From the NCBI GenBank assembly GCA_951230915.1, contig OX579633.1, positions 23,594,574 through 23,658,573 of the forward strand: a DNA stretch of 64,000 nucleotides. Reading direction: 5' to 3'. A program made the translations under genes and the position numbers. Below are positions 26,277 to 39,967 of the stretch, piece by piece. The stretch's first letter is position 1. Every line of letters starts with the position of its first letter. The DNA comes from Antitrichia curtipendula. Lineage: Eukaryota; Streptophyta; Bryopsida; Hypnales; Leucodontaceae. The notes under the pieces were generated by a model. It was given only the letters and a program-made list of their open reading frames with translations. It made no database searches and was not told where the DNA came from.

Positions 26277-29200
26277 GGTTGCATATATTCCTTTGCTTTG
26301 AATTTGACAAGATTTATCTTTCTAGAAATCTAACTTGACAAGTTACATCGTCCTCAAATTTTAGCTCATTCAACCTCATCATTCTACAAATATCACCCGC
26401 TGAAGTTGGTAAGGTAGTATGCTCTAAAAGCGACCATTTAAGGGCTGGTCCGCCTTTTTCACAGGCTTTCGTGGACGAAAATATTTTGAGATCATTTTTC
26501 AGAGAAAGAAAAATAGATGTGGTACCTAACACAAGTGGTTTTGTATTTTTCCAAGCATTTTTGAATTACTTATGAATTTTCAAAGATTCAGGGCATAGGC
26601 ACCTATTTGTGACCATAGGTCTTCCAAAATCTGTCCACTTGCAACTTGTAAAGAGACGTGCAGAAATCAAAGACAATGATTGGCTCTTGCAATAGAAAAA
26701 CAATTTTTTCTCAATGCATTCAATTGCTAAACTGGTCCATTTAAGGATCACCCCATCTCCATTCTTCACCTAAAAATAGGGGCGATTTCAAGAAGATGGG
26801 CGCTTTTAGAGCACACTACCTTAGTTCCATTTGAAGGTGGCAGTTGACCTCCTCACATAAAATTGGCCTCCCCATCTTTGTCCTTGCTCTAAATTTGGTA
26901 AGTCTAAGATTTTTAAAAGCTAATTTTGCAAGTTGCATCCTCTCCAAATTTCAACTTATTCCACTTTACCGTTCTCTAGCTATTGATTGCTAAAAGTTGG
27001 CACTTCAAGGAAACCTTCAAAATCCTAAAATTTTAATTCATCTCCTTCCTCCAAATCCTAATTTCTTTCCACAATCATAAAATTTGGGAAGAACATATTC
27101 AAATTCTTTTGCTAACTTTTCCAACTTCATTCATCTCTTTAATTCTCCTAATAGTTCTTGTTTTATTTTTTAGAGCAATTTTCAAGAGCTCTCAAAAACA
27201 CACATATAAAAAAATTGGAAGAGAAAGGACTTCAAACCTTAATTTTCCACATAATTAAGTCACCTAACAAACTTATTTTTATTATTGATTTCATCTACCC
27301 TAATTTATTGTTAATGAGCTAATTTAGTGTAAAATGTGCCAAGTTAGTGCAAATTGCACTAATTTGTTGAAATTTGCACTAATTTGATTATAAAAAAAAC
27401 TAAATTATTTTAAATTCCCTAGCTACTTTAGTGTTTCTAATACTACTCCAATGTTCTAGTAGTAGTTTTAAGAGTTTATTAACTTCTTTTGTGTTTTTTC
27501 CTATTTATTATTTTTTTGGTTTGTCATTTACTTCTAGCTTCAATTTCAACTTGTAGTCTTTTGTTTTTGATTTATTTATATACATATTTTTTAATATACA
27601 TTTTATCTATTTTTTGATTTGGAATTTAATTCTAACCCAATTTCCTAACTATAGTACTTTGTTTTCATTTGATTTTGTACTTTGTGTTTGTCATTTTTTT
27701 AAATTCCTATTTATTTCTAATTCCATTTTCCTACTTAATAGTATTTCGGTTTTCATTTTATTACCATTTATTGTTTTCTTGATTTGTTTATTTTATCAAA
27801 TGTTGTTTAAAGTCTTTTTAATTTAAAACCCCTATTTTTTTCCTAGATTTTTTCCTTTGTTTTCTTCTAATTACATTTTGTAGATTTTTGCCTTAACCTT
27901 CCCATAATTTCTATTGCTCGCCAACAATAAACTTTCTAATTAGTGGTTGTGATTTAATTTTGAATACTAATACATCTAGACTTACAAATTTACGCACATT
28001 GTTTAAATTTTTTTATTTTTTAAAAGACAAACTAGTATAGTGGTTCATACTAAATTGCTAACAACTCAAAAACAAATTGAAATTTATTAATCCTTAAAGG
28101 TTTAGTAGGAATTATCTATATGATTCTATATTTTACACTTAGAATATGAAATATGGACTAAAAATATGGCAAGACATACATTGAAAGATTGAAAATTCAA
28201 CAACTAACATTTTTCATTAAGAGGTCATTTTATTATCAAAACCTTATTATATTCAAATACAACAATGTATATACAAAATACGTGGCCATTTTGCAATTCC
28301 ACAAACACGTAGGAGTTGCAATAAACGTCAATTTCGTTAAAATGGCATATGAAATCCGCCACTTTGTCTGAACATCTAGGACAGGTATAGATGTAAACCC
28401 GCCAAAATTCTGGAATGCCGCCATTTTTATGAAATTCACGTTAATAATGATTTAAATTAGAAATATTATGTATCATTGGATTCAATTCAGCATGATTACA
28501 AACTTATGTAATTGTTTTATACATCAAATCATACACACTGCATGTTGAATATACAGAAATACCATGCTATAATCCAAATATAGCTTCCAAGACCTTAAAT
28601 AGTCATTAAAATATGTTCAATAATCCCAATAGTGAAAATGTCATACTAGATTGTAGAATAATGGTATGTTATTGTCTTCTTTCAATAGCTTCAATTTTGC
28701 AAAAAAAAAATTATAAAGTATTTTAATCTATTAATAGACCCCAACAATTGAACCTCATTTCATTTACATTCTTTATTTTTTTTAGTGTTGCCACCTCAAG
28801 TGCCACCTTTTATGTAGAAATGAATATAGAGGGTTGGCATTAATTGAGAAGAATTTAATTATTAGTAAATAATGTGTGTTTTCAAAATAGATTTCATTAA
28901 GTATATATAATTTAGACTGTGTATTAAAGTAAATAAGGCCATATTTGTTATATTGAGCCTTTTTGCAGATTTTGAGACAAAATGCTAGTTATTGAAAATT
29001 TTATTTAAAAAAATAGTAATTGAAACCAAAAATAAATAATACTAAAATAGTGATTCTATAATAAAATTCTAAAAGTTAGTATTGTTACCTATTTATAAAA
29101 AAATACTAGTAAAGAGATAAAGCGGTTTATCCTTGAGTCGAGGATAAAAATGAGACTATGAAAAGTCTCAATATAACAAATATGACTTTAAATGTGAAAT

Positions 29201-29459
29201 ATTTCATTGTTGGGTAGAGAGGTCTTGCCTTAGAAAAACGTGGGGCTTCTAGCTACAACTAGAGTTGGCTTGGAAAATGAAGGATCATATTATTAAATAA
29301 AATTATGCATATGCTCATATAATTTCCATTATGTACCATAAAGTGCAATTAAAATATCACATGTTTGTACAAAGGTAGTAAAAGTTGCACATAAACTGCA
29401 TAAATTTTCTTTTAAGAAGTCCCACCACTAATATGAGTGCCATAGTCGCTTCAAGACTC

Positions 29460-29890
29460 CAAATTGAAAGCATGATATTTCTTTGGAAAGCTAACACCAA
29501 TATTTACAACCCTCCAAATTTCAATTTAAAAGATCATAATGTCCGACTTTTATAGTTGGTCAAACTTCACTCTCTTCAATTCAAAGGCAACTCATCACTA
29601 TTCTATTTCTAAGCCCATAAATTTAACATGCCAACTTCATACTGATCACGTGATGTTTCTATAGAAAGTTAACACAACAATATACAAACCCTCCAAATTT
29701 CAACCCAAAAGATGATATTGTTTGATTTTTATAGTCGGTCAAAGTTTTATCTCTTCAAATTAAAGGCAACCCCTTGCTATTTCATCTCTAAGCTTATAAC
29801 TTTTGCATCCTAATTTCAAACTAAGAAAATAATATTTCTATAAAAAAACTAACAACTAAATACATACTCTCATCAAATTTCAAAAGTAAA
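29460..29890. repeat. tandem repeat, about 180 bp unit
   Basis: Two full units and part of a third, offset by about 180 bp. Each contains 'gatatttct/gatgtttct...gaaag.taacac', a 'ccctccaaatttcaa' block, 'agatcataatgtc/agatgatattgtt', 'tttatagt.ggtcaaa' and 'ctcttcaa.t.aaaggcaac'. Units have diverged by substitutions and small gaps, so the array is old. No coding frame persists. Confidence 0.65.
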
Positions 29891-31421
29891 AACCTTCTCA
29901 CCAAATAGTTAAGAGCTCATGAAAATTGTGCCCTCTCACTTCATAATAATTATTTGTTTTTCACTTGATCAAGCATAACTTCCACACAAAAATTTCAAAT
30001 TGAGTGAGTGATAGATTTTTGGAATCTCCCAAATAAGGTGAACAACCTCCCAAAATTATATTACAAAACTCCCATGTAGAATTTGCTATGGCTCTCCAAA
30101 GACACGGTTCTCCAAAACTAACTATGAGGAGAAAGAAGAAAGCCTTCTACCTCATCCTCTATCCCATCCACCTAAGCAAGTGGATTCCAACCTCTAAAAT
30201 GTCACATAGATCTCAATTCATTAATTAGCCATCCCTTTTCCCCCATAACTATATCATATGTGGCTTTCAAATCCTTTAAAAACTAAAAGAAAAGTAATAC
30301 AAACTTCACTTTTTTATTTAACAACTTCAAATATACAAACAAAGTTTAAAATGTCTTCAAATATAGAAATAAAGGAACTAATGCCAAATAGTTGTCTAAT
30401 AGAGGTAAAATAAATAGAGTTCATTCGTTCTGGATCTTTAGATTCCCAAAAAAACACTCTAGTTTGACAACTATATGTTTTAACATAGTGTACGCATATA
30501 CAATGTGACATTATAACAAATATGTTAAATTCTTAAAAAACTAAATTATAACATTAAAACCAAAGATGAACAACATGTTTGAAGCAAAACTCAAAGAAGA
30601 AATAGCCTAAATCAAGTTCAAAAGTTTGAAGCTTTATTTATCTTGTCATTGAAGCTAGCAAATCATTGTTGAAGTGACAATAAATAAAAATCTTTGTATC
30701 ATTAAAATTAGCCACTCCAAATCAAAATAGAAATGGCTAATTATATTGGGGCTTGAGTTTAAAACATCCTAGTTTGAATTGAAAAGTATATATAGAGAGA
30801 GATTTTCCATTCAAAGTTATAATTATTATGGACAATTGTTGCATATATTTTTGTGTTTTCTTTTCCTATTCACATAATGCTAATAAAACAATTTCATACT
30901 CACAATAATTCAATAACACTACTTCATACTAAATTTGTACTTTTGCAAATTTGTGAGGTGCACCTATGTGCAAATTTACATTATGTGCAATATAATGTGG
31001 TTAACACAACATTAATTCTAGTACTTCAAATAGTGGTTATCATCTAATTTCATCTAAACACTTCCAATTGTTCACACTAATTTGTCCAAGTTCATTTCAA
31101 ATTAATGTAATTAGTGTGAAGGAATCTTGAATTTTTGTAACTCTTGTGTTAAATTGAATTAACTTTAGCACTCATTTGCACTAATTAAAAATACTTAACT
31201 AGTTAAAATGCACATCATTAATAAGATAAACTGAAACCTTAAATGACAAATTTTAGGCATCATTATGGCCTCACTAACACCAAAAACAAGGTGGCTAGAA
31301 AATTGAAATGTCTCTATCTCCAAGCTCCCCACCTTATTTGTCATTGAAAAGTTTTTCTTTGCAAGTCATCATTCCTTTTAGAAACATGTAAGCCACCACA
31401 AGGGTATGAACTAGCAAAAGA

Positions 31422-31446
31422 TTATATATATATATATATAATATAT
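31422..31446. repeat. (AT)n microsatellite
   Basis: About 25 bases of alternating AT with one phase break. Confidence 0.75.
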
Positions 31447-32689
31447 AAAATAGTGCTTTTAACAAGGACCTTCAATTTTTGAATTGTTTAACTATAATTT
31501 TGGAAAATTGGGAGGTTCAAAATTTGAAAAATTTGATGCTACATTAAAAAAGGTTCTCTCCATGTCATGGGACCTTCTTGGAGACCTATGACTTTTCATT
31601 TTATAGTATAAATTCATTTTTCAAGAACTTTTCAATTTCAGCAAATGAAAACCTTCAAAAATTTGTTACCCCACCTTTAGATTTGGTGAAAGGTAAACTA
31701 CCACATTATGGGTAGAATGACTAGTGCAATATGAATAAATTTTAGTAGTAGACAAGCAATAAGAAACATCATTATAATTACAAAAATAAGTTTGACTTCA
31801 CGTAATTTTAAAAAAAAAATGTAAAAAGAGGTATTGGGCATCCCATTTCAACCTGTAGACATGCTTGTCAATGTAAAAAAAATAGCTGTTGTAGGGCTTC
31901 TACCAATCCATGCCCAATTCGATCTATAATGACCTCAATACCAATTATCAACTTCTATTGTGAGAATAAATTGGTTTGCCTTGATTTGAAGTTAATTTTA
32001 AGTGATTTGAAGAGAATGTGTAATCAAGCATAGATTTGCCCATTCCAGACTCATGTTCAGGTAGAAGCATCAATAATCAATCATTTAAGCAATTTGGGAG
32101 CAGATGGTGAGGAGTATGAGGTGGTGGAAAATTTTCCTATGTAGGAAGATAGGAAATATGAGGTTAGAAAAACATTCAAAATTTTATTCCCAAAATTGAA
32201 ATTACTGTGAATTTTGGGAGCCAAAAAGTGTACTTATCCAATAGCCAATGTCTAGAGTCTTCCAATTTCGATCATGCAAGAACTACTCTTTGGCTCACTA
32301 CTTCCTACTTTCTTGCTCACTACTTCAGGACATGTGTTATAACCTTATTAGTTCCAATATAATTGGTATTGTGGTCAGAAAAATTGCAATACACCATCAA
32401 AGCCTAAAATTTTATTAGAACAGAAAAAACCCATTCCAAGTTTGAATTCCAACCTAAGGTTGAAAAGAGCACATCCTGCAAGTTGGGTACTGGACATGGT
32501 TGACAACTGGTGCCTCAACCTTATCCTCATTTAGAGCAATCAACTCCCTAAAGTAAGCAATTAATTCGTTCATTCGTACTTTCTTTTTTCCAATGCAACC
32601 AACCAACCTGGAATGGGAGTTTGGACTGGAATGGAGTAGTTTACCGGGCCTAAGTAGACTGAAGAGTACTGGCACTCTAAAAGATCAGA

Positions 32690-33527
32690 CGGCATAAGGT
32701 GCTCGTCCTGCTAGCCCCTTGCTGCATCGCAGGCTGTGCGCCTCTGACAAATTTCTTCTAGGGATTCGTTCGATTTCGATTACCGAAGGTGCGCTTCTGA
32801 ATTTCCAGATATCCATGCTTATCTCAAAAAGATTTCTCTGTTTCAGCTCTGAAGTTATCTTCCTTTTCAATTTATGATATTGTTCTGGAAGCTACAAGAT
32901 TCGAGTTTCTGCAGTAATTGATTTACCAGTTGCGAATGCGGTTCGTTGTCATTTGTTTTGGGGGTCCATTTGGCACTCTACTGTTCGAAATAGGTCATGT
33001 ATCCTGTCTGTGAACAAGATCAGCACGGCACGCGAATCAGGGTTTAGGGGCACACAGGGTTTAGTTAGGGTTTAAGGCTCCAGGAGAGATTTTCGTGAAA
33101 AATTCATGTGCTTTGATGGTGTGTTACAATTTTTCTGTCGGTTTATCTTGAGATTTCATGTGACAGGGCAAGAAAATACATCAGAGGCGCGGATGGCATG
33201 CAATTTGATCCATCCAGCGCCTTCTCCGACGATTAATGAACTAAATTGATAAAAGAACAGCATACGTGAGTGCGCGTTCTCTTTGTCTTGCATCACTTTT
33301 GTAATCTTGCCTTGAAGAAGTTCAGAGAATGATAGCTGTATTGTTTTTTGTTTTTATCTTTGAAATTAGGGCTTCGTGAGTGCTTCAAGCATGGCCTCTC
33401 TGCTGGGCTTGGATTTTTACGCCTCCATTTCGTTTGATTTGAGTTTTTTGTCGCAGCACTTCTCTAGACATTTCCTGACAAGACAGTGTGAACTATTTCG
33501 ACTGATTATTACTGAATACGGCATCTT
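32690..33527 (+). promoter_or_regulatory. promoter and 5' leader of the ALKBH8 gene, with telo-box
   Basis: GC content rises from about 32690. A telo-box (TTAGGGTTT, 33065-33073) with a second ggtttaggg nearby (33041-33049) lies about 460 bases upstream of the start codon. Telo-boxes are typical of promoters of plant growth and translation-related genes, which suits a tRNA-modification enzyme. A donor-like gtgagtgcg near 33266 suggests a leader intron, but its acceptor was not settled. Minus-strand ORFs here (32454-32675 and 32685-32870) are unrecognised and probably incidental. Confidence 0.45.
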
Positions 33528-36500
33528 ATGAGCCCTCACAGATTGCGGAAACCCCGAATGGAAACCTGCAATATGGACGAGACTCCACCAACCATATTCG
33601 GCAAGCCATCTCATGCAATGCTGACGTCGCATTTGTATGTGGCGAACTGCGGGCCAGCTGTTGGAATATCCTTGAGTGATATTAAGGAGGCCTTTGAAAC
33701 CTTTGGTCCAGTTGTGAATGTCCAACTAGCTGGTACTAGCGGGTCTCGGGTGTACGTTTCCTACGACACTGTTGAGAATGCGGTGGCTGCCCGTGGTATG
33801 TGGAATTCGAAACCATGCGACGCTCTTGAATGTCGAGTGATGGTTATTCAACATGCTGTGCCTCAAACTCAACCCTCTGTAAGTTCCTCACTTCACTGGC
33901 CAATTCATCCAGATGTGACGGTAGACTTATTCTTAGAGGGGCTGTAGTTCATTCAAACAAATCTTAGGTCATTCATAAGGCATGTGACATTTCTTCTGAT
34001 CGACTGTGGTTCGTGTTTTAGGGAGGTGAACAGTTTGCGGTTTTTATGTCCAGTGCGGATGTGGGTATACCAGGACTGACGTTATACACCGACTTCATCA
34101 CTTCTTCAGACGAGCAGGTCATTATGTGAACACTTTCCCTTTGAAGTCATCAGCACTTTTTTTTAAACAGTTATTGTGGTAGAAATGACATTATTAATGT
34201 CATAACCAGACATTTTCTCAAATTTTCTTCGCAGGAACTCTTGCGTGAGGTGGATGAGAGGCCCTGGCAAACCCTCGCGAAGAGGAGGGTGCAGCACTAT
34301 GGGTACGAGTTTTTGTATAAGGTCCTTAATTTACCTCTTTCTTATGTAGGTTCAGTTTTCCACTCTCTGTTCTTTACATTATCTTCTTAGTATGAAGAAT
34401 TACGTAGGCAATTTCAATGCACTCTACAGTTCGTATTGCCAATAATGTGTGAGTTTCTGACGTTGTGATTGTGAGCACTCTATTATTGTCCTCCGTCTGC
34501 GTTTGCAATCACCCTAGGATAGTCGGGATCTCTTACATTTTCAGGCGTTTCTCTGCAGACTAGGAACGTGGATTTGACTCAGAAACTCGGAGAGCTACCT
34601 TCAGTTTTGGAGCCAGTTCTCAACAAGATTTCTTTGGTTCCCGAGATTGCAACTGCCGAGCAGTCGACTCTTCCTTTTGATCAACTTACTGTAAGTAAGT
34701 CTGCTTGATGCATTATTTTATGCACGATTTAAATTCTCAATGATTCTTCATGTAGTAAACCTGTGAGCGTGTATTATAGTAGCATAATTAAGTGCCTGAT
34801 GAGGTAAATACTCACTTACGGGTTGTTGCTGGTTGATATTTTTAGGTGAATGAGTATCCAAGGGGTGTTGGACTCTCACCGCACATTGATACTCATTCAG
34901 CATTTGAGGGTTCTATTCTTTCGCTATCACTAAGTGGCCCTTGTATAATGGAGTTTCGGAAGTATATCAATAGAGGTGACTCGCTGATGGATGATAACGT
35001 ACATGCTTCTCTTGAATCATCTGTATTCCAACAACAGAGTAGAGATGAACCACGTGGAGACTCTGAAGCGATAACTGGGCAGAAAAGTGATTGCTTACCG
35101 AATAAATCTGTAGAAGTGATACGCAAAGCTCTTTTCCTTCCTCAGAGATCGCTGTTAATTTTATCTGGGGAGGCACGTTATGCTTGGCACCATTATATTC
35201 CCCATCACAAGGTATGGTTCTCATTTTTGTAAGGCCAAATGCACTTTGATCCTGGGTTGAGCACATCTATCTGACTGAGCTCAAGGCAGAATTGTGGGTA
35301 AGCTATTAATGGATCTGAGACCTGGGCTTTCACCTGCAGATTGATAAAGTGCAAGGCCAAGTTCTGGACAGAGGCACAAGACGAGTTTCTTTCACTTTTA
35401 GAAAGGTGAATATCCTATCTGTCTTATTGCTGCTCCTCGTTTTGCTGGTGCTTCTCCTTAATGTCATTTTCTGCTACAAACTGATCACTTGTGCTATTTT
35501 CGCAGGTGAGGCGAGGGCCTTGTAATTGCACGTACACTGAGCACTGCGACTCTCAGTCATCAGATACCGGTGCGCTTACTTCTGACAATTTTGCAGATGA
35601 GGAGGAAGCAAAGGGATTTGCATCTGTGGATTCCCTTGAAGAGGGAGGCTTCAGCAATGAGATTCTCTCGGAGAGCCCGGACGTGTCTGCTGGGGTGCCC
35701 AGACAACCAAAGCAATTTAATCCAGCTATTCCTGAAATTGAAAAACGTTATGTACACAAGGTGTATAATGCCATTGCCCCGCATTTCAGTGATACCAGAT
35801 TCGCAAAGTGGCCCAAAGTGGCCCTGTTCTTGGAGTCGTTGGAACCTGGCTCAGTCGTTGCTGATGCTGGGTGTGGGAATGGAAAGTATTTGGGATTCAA
35901 CCGAAAGTGTTTCTTTGTTGGATGTGACATCAGCCCTCCTCTGATAGGTATCTGTGCCCTGCATGGTCATGAGGTATTTGTGGCAGATGCATTACACTTG
36001 CCACATAGGACGGGGTTCTGTGATGCTGGCATTTCTGTCGCAGTTTTGCACCATTTGAGTAATGAAGAGCGCCGAGTACGTGCCATAGAGGAATTGCTGA
36101 GAGTGGTTCGCAGGAAAGGCCGAGTTCTTTTTACAGTGTGGGCGGTGGAACAAGAAGACAAAAAGCTACTCACTAAGTGGACACCGTTAACTCTTAAGTA
36201 TACGGAAGAGTGGGTTGACGATATGGGAGCCACCTTCCAAAGAAACTTGTCTATCAATTCACTGAAGAGCATCAAGGAAGCAGAAAACCAGATTTCTTCG
36301 GTTAGTGAGACTGAAACCCCATCACAGGATGTTGCAGATGAGTGCTTGAGTTCCAATGCCAGTAACATAAGCGAGGGTGAGCAGCAGGAGTATTTTGTGC
36401 CTTGGCATCTTCCGTATCATCGTGCAGAAATAGGGGGTGCATCAGCTGCTGCTCTCGCTGATGGGCTGGCGAAGAAAGACGATGTCAAACGTGCTTTGGT

Positions 36501-36960
36501 GTACAACCGTTATTATCATTGTTTTGTAGAAGGAGAATTAGAAAGGTACTGTTCCTTGCCATTTACCTCTTGCAGAATGTTGTGATGTATGTGCTTCCTA
36601 ATATTTGCTCATTGCCTAGTTTTGTGAATCACTTTTAATGACTGAATCTTTTTCTGAATTTTTGCTCATTTTTCTCTTATATCTCTGTACGAATGTATCA
36701 TTTACCTCAATTTCATCAAATTGATCTTAAAAAAAGGTTATCTTCTAAAGATTCAACTATTACTTTGGATGAATTAAGAGTAATTTGGACAAAACATTGC
36801 CCTGAAGCCAGCGTCTGATGACGTTTTTCATGGTTTTAAGTAGCTTATTGATTAACTACTTCTACTTGGTGACAGGTTGGCGTCGAAAGTGCAAGGCGCC
36901 AGACTCGTCGACCACTTCTACGATAAGTCTAATTGGTGCATAATTTTGGAGAAGTTGTGA
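33528..36960 (+). CDS. ALKBH8: ALKBH8: RRM + AlkB dioxygenase + tRNA wobble-uridine methyltransferase
   Basis: Eight exons join in frame (33528-33878, 34022-34117, 34235-34321, 34559-34690, 34846-35211, 35340-35405, 35506-36545 and 36876-36960), giving 740 residues. Residues about 34-110 form an RRM (RNP2-like LYVANC, RNP1-like SRVYVSYD). Residues about 165-380 form the AlkB-family 2-oxoglutarate/Fe(II) dioxygenase: HID at 235-237, the distal His in YAWHH at about 338, SFTFRKVR, then a CNC-x5-C zinc cluster (372, 374, 380) as in animal ALKBH8. From about 430 to the end is a Trm9-like SAM methyltransferase with motif I ADAGCGNGKYLG, GCDIS, and a C-terminal NRYYHCF / SNWCIILEKL. By family, the methyltransferase makes 5-methoxycarbonylmethyluridine at the tRNA wobble base and the dioxygenase hydroxylates it. 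An acidic Ser-rich insert lies within the methyltransferase. Arabidopsis splits these activities between two genes, so the fusion is notable. Confidence 0.93.
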
Positions 36961-37387
36961 TACCATTTGATTCTTACTACGCACATATTTCAGTAATGCC
37001 GGGCTCTTTTGTTTGAAGATTCCGACTCTTTAAGTCATGTATAATTTCAGATGGTATGATTTGGGAGTGGGTCAAGCTATGTGTTTATCATCTCTGATTT
37101 ATTAAATATTGGTGGAGAAGAACCCTAAACCTGCATTACTGATCAGAGATTATTTTGCATTCACAAAGAGATTCATATCAATTACAAAATGTGCTCAAAA
37201 ATCTCAAAATTCTGCTCAACGCAACATTATTGAGTGGGGTTGGTAGTTTCCCACATTTCAATACAATACAATATTTGGTCATTATTTCAACATGCAGGTA
37301 TATATGATTTTTATTCAACATTTATATATGTTCGTATTTTTTCTATAACCATCATGTTTGTTTTGTAATACATGTATATTTGAGAAC

Positions 37388-37655
37388 GCAATGAAGGTGT
37401 GAATACAATCAATGTGAGAGTGTAGCAAAATAAAGTGAAAACATAGAGGAGATGAGAATTCAGGGTTTAAAGGTGAAAATGATAATATAATACGTGTTCA
37501 ATTACAGGTGCAATTACACTAGTGTGACTCCTTTTCCTTTGGAATAAAGGGTGATGGGGTGACACTACACCTGTAGCGCATTTTCATCACAATAAGCTGT
37601 ATAGGTTATTTAGAAAAAAATGATACAGAAACTTAAAGAATAATGAATGATCTTA
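37388..37655. repeat. local repeat D, copy 1
   Basis: About 270 bp that recurs 750 bases downstream in direct orientation (38143-38371). Shared order: an 'aatgaaggtgtgaa'-type start, 'gagagtg', 'aaggtgaaaa', a 'gaattcagg...' variable block, 'ttacactagtgtgactcctt'/'ttacattggtataactcttt', 'cacctgtagcgcatttt'/'cacttgtagtgcattcc', 'catcac', and a closing 'atgaatgatctt'/'attaatgatctc'. Diverged. Confidence 0.5.
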
Positions 37656-38142
37656 GGTTGGATTAACCCTTAAAGGATGGGTTGATAATTGTGGAAATCA
37701 CCCTTTTGGTTACCTTGCGAATCATCTCTTTAAAAAATTGTAAAAGTATTCATTGGAAGTCAAACTTATATATAAAACCTCCCCTCTTCACAAATAAATT
37801 CTAAGGATGAATAGTTGCACTTCCGTCCTACTAGAAGGATTCTCTGTCATCCATTGTATGTTAGATGTCCTCCTCAATGTTTAAAGTTACAAATATTAAT
37901 GTCCAAGGATGGCAAATGAGTATCATGAATTCTTGTATATAACATTATTATGTCCAGTGTGCAATTTTACGTATGCTTTAATATTGAAATATCTTTATGA
38001 CTACATGAATGTATTATTTTCATAGATTAATTTTTCTATACATATGTACTATTTCTACGTTCACTCGTAATATTTTATAAATGTGTAAAAGTATGATTTT
38101 AATTTGCACATGTAATAATTATTATTCCACAAAGGTGAAAAT

Positions 38143-38371
38143 GAAGTAAAGGAGAGAGTGCACTGAAGGTGAAAACCTAAGAAAGGTGGAAATCCAACCT
38201 AGAGCTAAAATTAGAATCTATAATATGTACATTCTTTGAGGTGGAGTTACATTGGTATAACTCTTTGGGAAGAAGGTATGATGGTATGCCCTTTCACTTG
38301 TAGTGCATTCCCATCACTCTAGCTAGAGTTCATTTATAAAAATGAAACATTAATTTTCAGATCAATTAATG
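38143..38371. repeat. local repeat D, copy 2
   Basis: Diverged direct partner of 37388-37655 with the landmarks in the same order and a shorter middle section. Confidence 0.5.
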
Positions 38372-39967
38372 ATCTCACTTTGAAAAAGAGTTAGAAATAA
38401 TTATTTACATTACAATGCTACTAGGCCCTTCACATGTACTTATATCAAATGTTGTTATCGCTCAACTTGGTGGGTTTGATTTTTTGTTTTAAAGATTAGA
38501 TCTATATTACCCAAAAATTAATAAAAATAAACTACATTGACCTCGACTATTGTTGTTTTGAGTAAATCCTAAGTCGAAAGAGACTTTGGGTCCTACTAGA
38601 CCCAAAGCCCTAAGTCAAACCCTTTGCTCAATGGCTTTGATAACCCCTGAATTTTGGATGAGTGTACAATATCAAGTTCTTTTTTTAAAACCCCAACAAT
38701 GCTAGCGTGCAAGCTTGGAGTAATAAGCTTGTGAGCTGTAAGCATAGAGTTTGTAAACATGGGGTCTTGAATTTATTTTTTTATTTTTATAAATCAAATT
38801 TATAGGTTTTCTATTTTTAAAATGAAAACATGAAAAAATTTATTATTTTTAATAAATTTTTGTACCTATCGGTGTTGCTCCTATTACTGTGGATTTTAGA
38901 AAAAAAATACATGGTTTGTCATTTGTCATTTCCTGTGGGAAAAGTACTTCAAACCTTTGTTCATAGTCAAGCGATTCACTTCACCCACTACAATTTTCAC
39001 ATTTATCAAGTTATAATTTTTTTAATGAACAATATATAATATGTTAAGCAAATAATACTCACGAAAAGAAAAGTGGATCAACTAAAAAAATACATAAAAA
39101 CAGAAGGATCAACTAAAAAATGTACATTTATATTCATGTGTTCATTGTTAGTTTAGGATTTTTGATTATAGGGCTCTACCATTCATAACTTCATATTTCA
39201 AAACATTTCACTCTTGAAACATATTCCCATATTCAAAAATTGCATAAACATTTCTCAATCCATAAGCTTTAAATCATTTCAATTGTACCAAATATATTTT
39301 CATATAGTACAAATAAAGGACATAAAAAAGATGTCGCCATAACTACTTTAGAATTATGATGATTCCTGCTTTAACTAAAAGAACTTTCAATTCATTAAAG
39401 TTATAACTCGGTACATGAATGAATTTGGGTTCATGGATGTCCATCTTGCAATTCATGTATTGTTGTCGACCTCCAATAGCTGAAACAACCATGTTCGTAA
39501 AGTTTGGGCATATTCATAAGGGATACATACCCATTGTAATTCAATACACATTTTGGCTATAATCAGACTCTGTCTCTAACGATATAATTGCACCTAGCTC
39601 TAGAAAAGGTAGAAATGTTATTCTACTTATTTGTCCTTTCATGTTGCCAACACTCTCCCACTTGTTCCGTTGTTCTGTAGTTGGTGCATTTGCACTTCGT
39701 TGTATAGTTCGGTTGTTTTGGACCATTGGATCCACATTTCTATCTTGTGGAGATGGTTGATCAAATAAAATACTCTTAAATATGTTGAACATATTAAAGA
39801 GTCTATAAAGAGACAATGTAGGCTGCTCCTATAGTCAAAAGCCAGCATGTTGTAGCAGTAAAGTCTTTTCTCAGCTCAGGTTTGTTCTTGTTAAAATAGG
39901 CTAGGGGAGGTCAATCTCACTACATTTGGGGTACCCACATGTGGCAGAGTGATTTTTTGACCCCCTA

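Larger units (their letters stand above)
21690..32440. other. gene-free AT-rich spacer
   Basis: About 10.7 kb without a supportable gene. It contains a copy of repeat B (22709-23624), another possible B end near 24427 (attaacctctaaaggacc), a MITE candidate (26011-26276), a roughly 180 bp tandem repeat (29460-29890) and AT microsatellites. The ORFs of 60-90 residues scattered here are Ile/Phe/Lys/Asn-rich and look like chance frames in AT-rich DNA. Confidence 0.55.
36961..39960. other. AT-rich spacer with diverged repeats
   Basis: Holds the probable ALKBH8 3' UTR, two copies of repeat D (37388-37655 and 38143-38371), a possible repeat B end at about 37662 (ggattaacccttaaagga), and no supportable gene. 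The short ORFs at 38830-39039 and 39541-39848 have no recognisable domain. Confidence 0.5.

Noticed and set aside
21690..32440. Possible tRNA, rRNA or snRNA genes in the spacer
   Set aside because: Looked for tRNA box A/B spacing and other RNA gene landmarks by eye and found none I could support.
34893..36368. Minus-strand and alternative-frame ORFs across the ALKBH8 exons
   Set aside because: Shadows of a gene whose own frame is continuous across all eight exons.
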